NCBI GenBank assembly: GCA_026874595.1 | Contig: CM049316.1 | Coordinates: 68,598,676 to 68,662,675, forward strand | DNA: 64,000 bases | DNA from: Sipunculus nudus | Lineage: Eukaryota; Annelida; Sipuncula; Golfingiida; Sipunculidae | Direction: 5' to 3' | Shown here: positions 23,829 to 36,100 of the stretch, piece by piece | How positions within the stretch are numbered: position 1 is the stretch's first letter | How the letters are laid out: each line of letters opens with the position of its first letter | Translations under genes and position numbers: made by a program | Notes under the pieces: model-generated | Seen by the model: the letters and a program-made list of their open reading frames with translations, nothing else | Databases searched by the model: none | What the model was told of the DNA's origin: nothing

Positions 23829-25317
23829 TTTTTTCTATATTTTTGAGACCTTTAAGGATGGTACAACAGGGTACAAATCGTAACGACTGGACCTATAATC
23901 TTCATTCTTGATACACAGGGAGACCCATGAAACCTGAAATTAGGTTTCTGTCACCCATATCCTTTGAGCTATGGCACTCCAAAATACAGCTCAGAATAAT
24001 TGAAAAATTGATACAAAAGCTGAAGTATCTGAACAACTAATGCAGAGATCACCATAATTATTTGTATGGATATTGAACATGGAGTGTATCATCAGTTTCT
24101 GCAGACTGGTGGCACCACCTGTATTTGTTCGGGTTTTTTTACAAATTTTTTTCTCTTTTTTTGAGACTTTATAAGATGTGAATATCTGTTAACAGGGAAC
24201 AAATCATTACAACATAACCTAGAATCTTCATTCTTGACACACTGGGAGACCCATGAAAAGTGTCTGTGGAAACCTGAAATTAGGTCTCTGTTACCCATAT
24301 TCTTCAAGCTATAGGACTCCGAAGTATCCCTCAGAATAATGGACAATTTGATACAAAAGCTGAAGTATCTGAACAACTAATGCAGAGATCACCATGATTC
24401 TTTGCATGGATATTGATTATGGAGTGTTTCATCAGTTTTTGCAGACTGGTGGCACCACCTGTATTTGTTCGTTTTTTTCTACGAATATTTTTCTCTATGT
24501 TTGAGACCTTTAAGGATGCTGTCATCTGTTAACGTGGAACAAATTGTAACAACAGGACCTAGAATCTTCATTCTTTAATGCAAGAAGGCCCATGAAAAGT
24601 GTCTGTGGAAACCTGAAATTAGGTCTCTGTTACCCATATCCTTCAAGCTATAGGACTCCGAAGTATCCCTAAGAAAAATGGAAAATTGATACAAAAGCTG
24701 AAGTATCTGAAAAACTAATGCAGAGATCACCATGATTCTTTGCATGGATATTGATTATGGAGTGTTTCATCAGTTTTTGCAGACTGGTGGCACCACCTGT
24801 ATTTGTTCGTTTTTTTCTACGAATATTTTTCTCTATGTTTGAGACCTTTAAGGATGCTGTCATCTGTTAACGTGGAACAAATTTTAACAACAGGACCTAG
24901 AATCTTCATTCTTTAATGCAAGAAGGCCCATGAAAAGTGTCTGTGGAAACCTGAAATTAGGTCTCTGTTACCCATATCCTTCAAGCTATAGGACTCCGAA
25001 GTATCCCTAAGAAAAATGGAAAATTGATACAAAAGCTGAAGTATCTGAAAAACTAATGCAGAGATCACCATGATTCTTTGCATGGATATTGACATTAAGT
25101 GTTTTTATTAGTTTCTGCAGACTGGTTGAACCACCTGTATTTTTTTTAAAGTTTATGCATTTTTTCTCTATTTTTGAGATATATAAAAACAGTCACAATC
25201 TTGGCAATCTATTTTGATGCTTCAGTTGAATGGGTATATACTACCATTCAGATGATAAAATTTCCTTTGGCCAATCTCTTCCCAGTCAGCTGAGCGTCAT
25301 GACCCATTGGTCACTTG
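23829..25317 (+). mobile_element. Family I' 3' portion with four tandem units and terminus
   Basis: Here the 338-bp units are uninterrupted, and the units ending at 24461 and 24799 look almost identical, which points to recent amplification or gene conversion. The element closes with GTCAGCTGAGC, GACCCATTGGTC (one mismatch in the stem) and ACTTG at 25317. Confidence 0.6.
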
Positions 25318-25754
25318 TTACCTATCCTAATTATGTATAAAGCCCAGGCACCTGATGATAATATGCACAGAAGCTAACAATATATATATAAATGTAATCT
25401 TTGGAAGCTATAATTATTAGAGTTCCAAATTATTTTTCATATTTTAATGGTTACACTGTGACTTTGCCATAATGATTTTCATACTATGCATATATTTTAT
25501 TTGTGATCCTGTAAAATCTGTGACCAGGAGAGCCTACTGGTCGAAAATATCATGTTTCTTAGTATTTGCTCCCTTCTGAAGATTGAACTATACATTGAAA
25601 GAGAATGACATGATAACATAACATGTAATTTTGGTCTTTTTGCCTAAATTAAGAATATTTGTAGGCACGGGGTTGTTAATTACATGTTCTTAAATTGTCA
25701 AGAAGACATCAGAGTGAATTAAGCTCTCAGCATTTTGCCTTGCATGGAGGCAGT

Positions 25755-25812
25755 ATTAGGGGTTGAACCATGCCCTTCGGCTCCAAAACTAATGCCCCAG
25801 CCATGAGGCCAC
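25755..25812 (-). repeat. Possible tRNA-derived SINE head
   Basis: On the minus strand GGTTCAACC (25761-25769) resembles a pol III B box. It lies about 30 nt downstream of CATGGCTGGGGCATT, which is loosely like an A box. The intervening TTTTGGAGCCGAAGG is like an anticodon arm. There is no clear tail or target duplication. It could equally be a decayed tRNA-like fragment. Confidence 0.33.
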
Positions 25813-26039
25813 GACAAAGTCAATTCACTTTATTAATATTTAAAACTGTGATATTGCAGATATGCTGTTTCTATTAGGAAAGCGTGATAATTAAAATTAA
25901 AATGCACTTATAAAATCATATAAAAGGGTTTTGTTTGAATCAATAACCGTGACATCATATCAATTTATCATGTTGATATCATGTTAGACTAAACATTATG
26001 GTTAGTTCTTTTGATAATGTGGAAGATTATCTGGAATGT

Positions 26040-26560
26040 TTTTAAGATGGTCTTTTAACCATCTTTGCCATGAAAATCTAGGATATCGTGTTTGACCAGT
26101 GACCATGGTTTCCATCTTAAATATTGAAGAAAGAGGGTTTCATCTACGAGGGCCATAATTTGCATGTTGAATTTTAAAACATGGACTAAACGTTTGTTAA
26201 CACGGTTTCATTTGAAGGTTTGACCATGAAAACCTAGGTCTAGACACAATGTTCAACCAGTTACCATATTTAGTTCTGGAGATATTGAAGAAAGTAGACT
26301 TTTCATCAATGGGTACCCTAATTTGCATATTACAATTTTAAATTCAAAATAAATCGTTCTGAATATTGATTCATTTGAATCTTTGACCATGAAAACCTAG
26401 GTCTAGACACAATGTTAGACAAGATATGTTGGAGAGTTCTGGCAATATTGAAGAAAATAGAATTTTTGCCAATGGTGGCCCTAATTTGCATATTACAGAA
26501 ATTGCCCAAGGTCGTCCTGAGGCGACCAATCTCCAAAGTGTCATTGGACCCCTACCAACA
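26040..26560 (+). repeat. Degenerate tandem repeat of about 155-173 bp, three copies
   Basis: The segment TGACCATGAAAACCTAGGTC followed by TAGACACAATGTT occurs at 26221 and 26394, with a more diverged version near 26066. Each is followed by a GATATTGAAGAAA or related stretch and CTAATTTGCAT. It may be an old internal duplication. No function is suggested. Confidence 0.5.
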
Positions 26561-26939
26561 CAAATTCATCAAAAATCCTTGTACTATAGACAATTCATAG
26601 GTTCGCTTTGGAATATATATACCGGTAGGCGGTAACTCTCCTATTGGAATCAGGGTGTGTAATCATGCCCATGCTGGGTCATACCACAGAGGAAATCCCG
26701 AATGGTTCACTCATTTGTGAGTGAAACACAGTTGTCAGGCACATCCTTCCCATTAAGCCTGCAGAGTGCTCAACCATGTGTAGGGCACCAGAGCAAAATC
26801 TGACTGACTTGGTTGAGAATTAATTTCTCTGGACCAACAGACTATTTTTTTTTAGTCTAAATTTTTTATATTTGGTCATTTAACTTTAAGAGTTAACTTC
26901 TTGTTAAATATGAGGTACATGTTTTTTTTTGTTCTTTAG

Positions 26940-27329
26940 GTGAGAAGACTGATGACTTGCAAGTACAATTACTCCTGGATGAATTTGAGTATATCATACA
27001 GCATATGGAATTCCCAGTCCTGGTTGCAAAGAAATTAAAAGAGCAAGGTTTTCTCAGTGATGCAGCCTATACTGATATTTTGAAGGATAAGGAGAATGCT
27101 GCTGTGGCCAGATGTTTAATGTCACATGTGGTTGAATCAGGAAGCTTAAAATTTGTACCATTTTTAAAAGCTTTGCGAGCAGAAAGTAACGAGACATTGT
27201 ATCAGCATTTGATGAGAAAACTTGATGAAATTAAACAACCAGATTATAAAACATCATTATCATCATCACAAAATACAAATGATGTTGAGCAGATAGCTAA
27301 AGGACAGAATGCCAATTCTAGCTTATCAG
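26940..27329 (+). CDS. CARD-domain exon 2 of a multi-CARD gene
   Basis: This internal exon encodes about 130 residues. The acceptor is TTCTTTAG and the donor is TCAG|GTAAAC. It is 390 nt long and phase 1 at both borders. Residues 8-90 or so carry the CARD: LLDEFEYIIQHMEFPVLVAK, then KLKEQGFLSDAAYTDILKD, then CLMSHVVESGSLKFVPFLKA and LRAESNETLYQHLMRKLDE. These fit the family pattern of a long first helix, a G-(F/L)-L-S turn, YTDIL, a polar loop and FLxAL. The C-terminal about 40 residues are Ser/Asn/Gln-rich (SLSSSQNTND and similar) and look like a flexible linker to the next CARD. If spliced directly to the first exon, a Gly codon is rebuilt across the junction. A CARD in this setting would mediate homotypic signalling in the cytosol; partners cannot be read from the sequence. 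Confidence 0.85.
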
Positions 27330-30300
27330 GTAAACTATTAAATTAATACATTTACAACTTTCAGTAAACTGCATGAATATCAAATAAGTAAATATGGCAA
27401 AAGAAATAATTGTGTTACCAGCCTTGAAGTCAGAGATAATTTAGTTTCATGACTGTTCAGTTGTAATGCTAGGGTGATTTTTAGCGAACCTGTGAGCTTG
27501 TGCTATGGTGTGGCTTCGTCCGGCGTCCGTCATCTGTACTTTAACCCATACTATCTTGAAAAAGGCAAGAGTTACCATTACAAAATTTTATGCCAAAAAT
27601 TAGTCATCTAAAAAACTCTATCGGATTTAACTTATTTTTTGGCTAACTGCATTTTCTTAGATTTTATAGGGAAAAAGCTTTAAAATCTTTAAAAATCTTC
27701 TACTCTGAAACTGTTCAGCCAAATTGTCCAATATTTCACAGAAATGATCCCTGGAACAATCTCTCTCAAGTTTGTTCGCATGGTTTAAGTTCTGTGATTT
27801 TTGGCTGAGTTACAAGAAGTTAAAATTAGTCATCTGTCCAAAAAAGCATACTAAAATTACAATCTCAGAAACAGCTGGAGCTATCTTCACAAAATTTTAT
27901 GCGAATGTTTGTCACATGAGTCATATCTGAAATTGAGGTATTGGTGGCGCCACCTGCATCAGCCTTTTATGTACGGCGGTCATCAATGCTCTTATCATAC
28001 TGAGGGCTACAAAAACTTCTTCTCTGAAACCATATGGCCAAATTGTTAAATTTCCCACATAAATGATCTTAGGGTACTGCTTTCTGAATTTTGTTCAAAT
28101 GGTCTCAGTTCAGTGACTTTTGGCTGAGTTATGGCAAGCTGAATTTAGTCATATGCCATGACAGCCCATTTTAGCTCAGTGGCTACAAAGATCTTCTTCT
28201 CAAAAACCACTGGGCTGAATTCTTAAATCTCACACATTAATTATCCTTAGTTGTTGATTATTCAAGTTTGTTCATATGGTTTTGGTTCAGTGAATTTTGG
28301 CCGAGTTATTGGAAGCTTAACTTAGCCTTTTTAGCGAACCTGTGAGCTTATGCGATGGTGCGGCAATGTCCGTCGTGCGTCATGTGTCGTGCATCGTCTG
28401 TATGTTAACCATAGCTATCTCAAAAACGGCAGGAGCTAGCATCACCAAATTTTTTGCAAATATTCAGTAATCCAAAAAACTATATCGGATTTCGTTTATT
28501 TTTTTTCTAACTGCATTTTCTTAGATTTTATAGGGAAAAAGCTAAAAAAACTTTAAAAATCTTCTTCTCCGAATTTGTCCAGCCAAATTGTCCAATATTT
28601 CACAGAAATGATCCCTGGAACAATCTTTCTCAAGATGGTTCGAATGGTTCCAGTTTGGAGATTTTTGGCTGAGTTACAGGATTCTAAACTTTGTTAACTG
28701 TCCCAAAAAGCATACTAAAATTACAAACTTAGAAACGGCTGGAGCTATCATCACCAAATTTTATGCCAATGTTGGTCACATGAGTCATATCTGAAATTGA
28801 GGTATTGGTGGCGCCACCTGCATCAGCCTTTTTTGTACGGGGGTCATCAGTGCCTGTATCATATTGACAGCTACAAATAACTTCTTCTCTGAAACAATAT
28901 GGCCAAATTGTTTAATATCGCACAGAAATGATCCTAGGGTAGTGCTTTCTGAAGTTTGTTCAAATGGTCTCAGTTCAGTGACTTTTGGCTAAGTTATGGG
29001 AAGCTGAATTTAGTTATATACCATAACAGCCCATTTTAGCTAAGTGGCTACAAAATCTTCTTCTCAAAAACCTCTGGGCCAAAGATTTAAATCTCATAAA
29101 TTAATTATCCTTAGATGTTGATAATTCAAGTTTGTTCAAATGGTTTTGGTTCAGTGATTTTTGGCTGAGTTATGGGTAGCTTAACTTAGCCATTTTGCTG
29201 TATTTTCACATATGAGTTATAAACCTGCAAAACATTTTTAGACTGACGCCACTGAGGCCAATTTGTTTAATATTTTACAAGAATAGTCCCCTGAATAATT
29301 CTTATAATGATTATCTTTTATGGTTCCAAAGAATGAATTATGGCTGAATTATAAAGATTGAATTAAGTCATTTTACCATATATTGTAGCTGTGTAAAGCA
29401 GATTCATCTAGCCTAGCACCAGTTTATCAGCATCCCTTACATCATGCCTCTAGACCTTCAGATTTCAGGTTATCTATGGTTAATATTGACAAGAATGTTT
29501 TTTTAAAGCTTTTAAAAATGTAGATTTATGATTTTAGATATACTTCATACCAGGCAATGTTAACAATCACAGGTATACAGCTCTCTGTGGGTATATAAAG
29601 ACGGCTATACATAGATTATAAATAATTGGTATCCATACTCAACTTAATTCAAGATTTTGCCATCAGTGAGCTGTATCTGTATTATAATTTTGCATTCAAT
29701 ATGCATCTGTAGTAATTTTTAGTGAGCCTGTGAGCTAATTTGATGTTGTGGGGGCGTCCATAGTCCATCCTCTGTAAGTTAACCCATACTATTCCAAAAC
29801 GACTGGAGCTAGCATCATGAAATGTAATGTAAAAAATTAGCCATCTGAAAAACTCTGCATTTTCTTAGATTTAAATGATAAAAAAATTTTAAAACCTTTA
29901 AAAATCTTCTCTGACGAAACGGTCAAGCCAAATTGTTCAGTATTTCACAGAAATAAACTTGTATATCATATCTTACAAGTTTGTTCAAATGGTTCAAGTA
30001 TGATATAGAAGATTAAAAAGTATTTTAGCCAAAGTCTTTCAGTATGTGTAAACAGATTTACCAACAGGCCAAAATTGTGTCTGTAATTTTAAATAGGTTG
30101 AGAAACTGCCAACTGTTTCAGATTTGGCAACAGATCAAGAGTTCATTCAGTGCAGCCAGATATAGGTCAAGAGTTCAATCAGTGCAGCCAAGCACAAGGC
30201 ATGTGATCACCTCATGGGTGACATGTGAACACCTCATGGGCACCATGTTATAACCTCATAGGTAGCATGTGATCAACTCATGAGTATCATGTGATCACCT

Positions 30301-31129
30301 CATGTGTGTCATGCCCCTCAGGGCTGCCAATGTGGAGCCAATCTGAGAGCTATGCAATGGTGTGGCTACTATTTCAGATTAGGCAACAGGTCAAGAGTTC
30401 ACTCAGTGCAGCCAGGTATAGGTCAGGAGTTCACTCTGTGCAGTAGCTGCATTCTATTTATAGCAGTGGTAGACTGCCCACTGCATCAGATATGGCACCA
30501 AAGTTCAGCCTGGATCTATTTATAGCTTTGCCAGACTGCCAACTGTGTCAGATTATGCAACAGGTCAAGAGTTCACTCAGTGCAGCCAGGTACAGGTCAA
30601 AAGTTTACTCAGTCTAGCCAGGTGCAGGTCATGAGTTCACTCAGTGCAGTAGCCTGAGCAAGCAATTTGTCACAGTTCACTCGGGGCAACTGCCTTTCTC
30701 ACCTAAGCCTGGTCAGCCCCATGCATTAGACTCAAGGTAAGTTTGATGTATTGACCTAATCTAATGACCTGTCTATGTGTCTTAGATGGCTCTCTCGCTC
30801 ACAAGACAGGTGTCGCCACCTACAATGACTTTTGCACAGTTTGTGTCCCTGCGTTTTCTCAGGAGGGGTTTGATATATCAGTCTGAAATTAGGCATATGT
30901 ATATATCTCTGATAGCTTTGTTGTATACAAGACTGGTGGTGCCAGCTACAATCATTTTTGTGTTGTGTGCACCCATGCCAGAATTTCAGCAGTGATCTTT
31001 GTGTAATTGTTTCATATTCAAAATAGTTAGTACTTGCATTGTTCATATACATGAAAAGTAATGGTCCAGCATTGAAGCATTATAGTGTATTTCCTAATGC
31101 ACAGGTTTGCATTAGGCCTGTAGGCCTTG
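27330..31129 (+). mobile_element. Nested family II elements in CARD intron 2
   Basis: Family II left ends occur at about 27479 (AGCGAACCTGTGAGC), 28333 (same) and 29721 (AGTGAGCCTGTGAGC). A single right end with CACAGGTTTGC and the AGGCCTGTAGGCCT hairpin finishes at 31129. This implies elements inserted into or tandemly joined with one another. GGTGGCGCCACCTGCA occurs at 27942 and about 28807. The first 150 nt after the donor hold no feature. Confidence 0.6.
30193..30655 (+). repeat. 22-bp and 32-bp minisatellites inside family II
   Basis: At 30193-30312 a 22-bp unit of the type CATGTGATCACCTCATGGGT repeats about five times, with a TGATCA palindrome in most copies. At 30563, 30595 and 30627 a 32-bp unit beginning GGTCAAGAGTTCACTCAG repeats with exact 32-bp spacing. 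The same pair of minisatellites recurs near 34446-34560 and 34745-34890, and near 55185-55295 and 55530-55610. It is therefore a fixed part of this subfamily. Confidence 0.75.
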
Positions 31130-31995
31130 TTTTATAAAAAGTCAGCTGAAAAGCATTTTGTACTGGGAAAATAAATTTCAAAGTTATTTCAAGTAGGGAC
31201 GACTTTTGTGTACAGATGGCAGCACTTGGTTTACCATTGGCAGATTGCCAGTGCCTTGATGTTTGCCAGTAGCCAAGATGATGTCAGTTCTATAAATAGT
31301 TTTGGCACAGTGCCAGGATTGGAAGAAGTGCAGCCAGGTATAGGTCAAGAGTTGACTCATTGCAGTAGCTGCATTCTATTTATAGCTTTGGAAGACTGCT
31401 CACTGCATCATATTTGGCACCAAAGTTCAGTCTGAATCTATTTATAGCTTTGGCAGACTGCCAACTGTGTCAGATTATGCAATAGGTCAAGTGTTCACTC
31501 AGTGCAGCCAGGTACAGGGCAAAAGTTCACTCAGTCTAGCCAGGTGCAGGTAAAGATTTCACTCAGTGCAGTAGCTTGAGGCAGCAATTTGTCACAGGTC
31601 ACTCGGGGGCAACTGCCTTACTCACCTAAGCCTTGTCAGCCCAGTGCATCAAACTCTGGGGAAGTATTATGTATTGGACTGATATTTTGACCTGTCTATG
31701 CATCTTTGATGGTATTATTATTTACAAGACAGGTGGTGCCACCTACATTGACTTTTGCAGTGTATGCGCCTGCTTATTTCTACAGAGGAATTTGATACAT
31801 CAGCCTAAAATTGGGCATGTTTATACATATTGGGTAGCTTTATAGTGTACAAGACTGGTGGCGCCACATACAATAATTTTTGCACAGTGTATGTCCCTGC
31901 TTATTTCACAGGAGTGGTTGACATATCAGTCTGGCATTGGGCATATTTATATATCTCTTTGTTGTATGTAAGACTGGTGGTGCCAGCTACAATCA
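31130..31995 (+). mobile_element. Family II internal fragment
   Basis: This fragment matches the reverse complement of about 41700-42420, including GTGCAGCCAGGTATAGGTCA units and CTCGGGGGCAACTGCC. It ends at GCCAGCTACAATCA, exactly where the family III element is inserted. Confidence 0.6.
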
Positions 31996-33138
31996 TTGTA
32001 TCCACCAAAACAGAGTTTTGCGGATACTATGTTTTTAGTCGGACGCCTACGCTGCTGCCATTGCCTCCTAGGTTTCTGGAGAACTCCTCCATAACCACTG
32101 AGCAGAATTTTTTAAAATTTGGAATTATGATCGGTCACATGTGAACTACTGCGCCCTCATTTTTGGTTGACCTCTGACCTTTCCTCTCACATATCTCAAA
32201 GGCATTTGACCGATAAGGCTAAAGATTTTGCACAAATGTAGCCCTTTGAAAGCTTCATAACATACACTAAAAATGGTGGCAAACCTGCAACTATTTTTGC
32301 ACAGCGTCCAACTGTTCATCTGCCTTGGGATAAAAACAGCTCATATCTCTGCATTGGTTGGACTTATCCACCTGAAATTTTGCATGTGTATACACCCTGG
32401 ACAGCTTTCTTGATTTTATGACAGGTGGCGCCACATACATTCACGTTTAAGCTGCAGACATCCAAGTTCAAATCTCGGGAACCGTTTGACCAGTTAGACC
32501 AAAATTTTGCATGTGTATAGATCTCACATAGCTCTTTATCATACGCAAAAGCGTTGGCGCCACCTGTAAACATTTTTGCACAGCGTCTTTCTGACTTGTT
32601 TGCCGTGGGATAAAATCACTCATATCTCAGCAGTGGTCGACAAATCTGCCTAAAATTTTGCAGATTTATACATCTTGGATAGCTTTCTGGATTTTGTAGC
32701 AGGTGGCGCCACCTACATTTATGTATATGCTGCAGACATTCAGGCTTATAACTCAGGACTGGTTTGACATATCCCCCTGAAATTTGCATGTGTATAGATC
32801 TCACATATCTCTTAATCATACACAAAATTGGTGGTGCCATCTGCCACCATTTTTGCACAGCATGTGTCTGTTTGTCTGCCGTGGGCTAAAATCACTCATA
32901 TCTTAGTAGTGGTTTGACTTATCTGCCTAAAATTTTGCATGTTTATACATCTTGGACAGCTTTCTGGATTTTTTGGCAGGTGGCGCCACCTACATTTATG
33001 TATATGCTGCAGACATTCAGGCTTATATCTCAGGACTGATTTGACATATCCCCCTGAAATTTTGCATGTGTATAGATCTCACATATCTCTTAATCATACA
33101 CAAAATTTGTGGTGCCACCTGCCACCATTTTTGCACAG
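31996..33138 (+). mobile_element. Family III element, 3' truncated
   Basis: It starts TTGTATCCACCAAAACAGAG, with an internal fold to TTTTGCGGATA. Satellite halves follow at about 32425, 32554, 32703, 32840, 32979 and 33112. At about 33138 it joins family II text (TTCAATATTTCACAGAAAT) without a terminal hairpin. It sits at the same family II position as the inverted copy at 39960-41697, so both derive from one insertion that was later copied with its carrier. Confidence 0.65.
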
Positions 33139-36100
33139 AGTTCAATATTTCACAGAAATTATCTCTTTTACCATCTCTCTCAAGTTTGTTAATGGTTAAA
33201 TTTGGGTGAATTTTGGCCGAGTTACAGGATGTTGAACTTAGTCATCTGTCCAAAAAAGCATACTAAAATGACAGTCTCAGAAACGGCCAGGGCTATCATC
33301 AACAAATTTTATGCCAGTGTTGGTCATATGAGTCATATATGAAATTCAGATATTGGTGGCACCACCTGCCTTGACCTTTTTTTGTACTGGGGTCATTGGT
33401 CATCTGTATATTAACCCATAATTTCTCAGGAATAGCATGAGGCACCATCCCAAGATTTTATACAATAATCTGTCAAATATCAAATGTTGTGGGATTCAGC
33501 TTATTTCTTTGTTATCTGCATTCACTTAAATTTTATAAGCAAACATCTGAAAAACTTTTAAAAGTCTTCTTCTTGTGAACAGTGCAGCCAAATTGTTCAA
33601 TATTTTACAGAAACGATCCCAGAGGTAAGCCTTCTTAAATTTGTTCAAATGGTTTGCATTTGATGAATTTTAGTGGAGTTACACAAATTTGAACTTAGTT
33701 ATTTGGCCAAGTAAGCATTATGACATAGTAATCTCAGAAATGACAGAACATAGCATTACCAAGTATTGTGCAGATGTTGGTCACATGACTCATATTTGAA
33801 GTTGCAGATTTTGTGGTGCCACCTACATTGACCTGTTTTTTATGGGCAAAAACTCATAATTTTAACCTCTCTCAGCTTATAATGTTTATGATGAAACTGT
33901 CAAGTTGAATCATTCAGTTTTTCAAAAGAATTATCCTAGGACATGGTTCTTTCAATCTATAAGAATAGATTGAGTTTGTTGATTTTTGGTTGAGTCGTGA
34001 AAAGCTTAAGTTGGCTATAGGTCTTATAGCAATTATTATGTCTATCTCAAACTAAGGACTGCAATAGTGTTCTTCAACAAAATTGTTGTTTCAATTATAA
34101 CTTCTTTGACATTGCACAAAAATTATTCTTAGGTGGCCTTTGTTTAAGTTTACTTGAATGATTTTTGGCAGAATTATTGGACCTTTAATAATGAAAGGAC
34201 TGCATCTTTTATTATTATAGATATTTTTGGTAAAAAGTTTCTGAATGTGTCAGCTTGAAAAAAAAGCATTTTAGCCAAAGTCTTTCAGTATGTGTAAACA
34301 GATTTACCAACAGGCAAAGATTATGTCTGTATCATTAAATAAGTTGAAAAACTGCCAACTGACTTAGATTTTGCATGAGATCAAGAGTTCATTCAGTGCA
34401 GCCAGATATAGGTCAAGAGTTCAGTCAGTGCAGCCAAGCACAAGACATGTGATCACCGCACGGGTGTCATGTGAACACTTCATGGGCAGCGTGTGATCAC
34501 CTCATGGGCAGCATGTGATCACCTCATGAGTATCATGTGATCACCTCATGGGTGTCATGCCCCTCAGGGCTGCATGTGGAGCCAATCTGTGAGTGCATGC
34601 AATGATGTGGCTACTATTTTAGATTTGGCAACAGGCCAAAGGTCAGTCTGGATCTAATTATAGCTTCGGCAGACTGCCAACTGTATCAGATTAGGTAACA
34701 GGTCAAGAGTTCACTGAGTGCAGCGAGGTATAGGTCAGGAGTTCACTCAGTGCAGTAGCTGCATACTATTTATAGCGTTGACAGATTGCCCACTGTGTCA
34801 GATTATGTAACAGGTCAAATGTTCACTCAGTGCAGCCAGGTACAGGTCAAAGGTCACTCAGTCTAGCCAGGTGCAGGTCGTGAGTTTACTTAGTGCAGTA
34901 GCCTGAGCTAGCAATTTGTCACAGGTCACTCGGGGCAACTGCCTTTCTCACCTAAGCCTGGTCAGCCCCATGCATCAGACTCAAGTATTGATGTATTGGC
35001 CTAATCTAATGACCTGTCTATGTGTCTTAGATGGCTCTCTCGCTCACAAGACAGGTGTCGCCACCTACAATGACTACATTGACCACCTACAAATACAGAG
35101 TATGTGCCTGTGTATTTCTACAGAGGAATTTGATATATCAGCCTAAAATTGGGCATATATATACTTATCGAATAGCTTTGTTGTATACAAGACTTGTGGT
35201 GCCACCTACAAATAATTTTTTGCACAGTGTGTGTCCCTGCTTATTTTCAGGAGGGGTTTCATATATCAGTCTGAAATTGGGCATATGTATATATCTCTGA
35301 TAATTTTGTTTTATACAAGACTGGCGGTGCAAGCTACACCATTTTTAGCTCAGCTGACTATAAGTCATCTGAGCTATAGTCGTGGTCCATTGTCTGTCGT
35401 CCGTCCGTCCGTCAGTAGATGTGGCACGTTTTGAAACCATAAGACCTAGGAATCCAAAATTCAGCATAATGTCCCCAAGATCTCCTACCAAGCCGAAAAC
35501 TGGGTCTTTGCGACTTCATTCCTTTGAGAAATTAAGGAAAAAACCTCAATTTTTTATTAAAATCCTATTTTCACACTTCAGGACTGCCTAATATCAAAAC
35601 CATTCATCTGTTTTTCCTCATATTTACCATAAATATTCCTCTATATAGTTCCTATCTACATGCCAGAAATTAAGACTGTAAAGTCTAAATTCTTTAAGTT
35701 ATGGGCCCAAACATAATGGACTTTGTAAAAAATCAAGAAAAATAATAACTCACTTAACATGAAAAATTTTGAAACAAGAGTCGATTTTCTCAAGTGTATA
35801 ACTATGTTTAATTAAGATTCAATTGTTAACCCAAAATTAGATCTGAATTTTGTAAATTTTTTAAGTAATTAGCATAAAAAAAATCAGTACCTTAAATTTT
35901 TCCCAACTTTGACCATGGCACGTTTTTTTCCTGTAAGCACCATTGATTTAATTTTCACAGCATGTAAACATAAATATTTATTTTGTCTAAATCTGAAATT
36001 TGAAAATAAAAGCTTGAAAATTAAGCTAGTTATTGATTTTTTTTCTGTAGTCACTTGCTGTGATTACAGATGCAGGGTCCCACTCCAGGACACTGGAAGT

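Larger units (their letters stand above)
15981..25137 (+). repeat. About 338-bp tandem array interrupted by two family I elements
   Basis: Units of about 338 bp end in GACTGGTGGCACCACCTGTATTT. Their ends lie at 16041, 16373, 19873, 24121, 24461, 24799 and 25137. Spacings are 340, 338 and 338 for the last intervals. Once the insertions at 16389-19538 and 19899-23828 are subtracted, the two interrupted intervals are about 350 and 318. Each unit has a ...TATCTGAACAACTAATGCAG... segment and a TTTGAGACCTTTAA segment. This is the internal array of a family I' element whose 3' end is at 25317. Confidence 0.65.
25318..26939 (+). other. Intron 1, less repetitive 3' part
   Basis: The last 1.6 kb of the first CARD intron contains a weak tRNA-like segment and a degenerate tandem repeat, both listed separately, and otherwise nothing recognisable. 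It ends in a T-rich tract and TTCTTTAG, the acceptor for the second CARD exon. Confidence 0.6.

Noticed and set aside
26957-26959. TTG at 26957 (and GTG at 39071, TTG at 310) as translation starts
   Set aside because: The frames run upstream to good AG acceptors and are phase-1 internal exons. Non-ATG starts are not needed.
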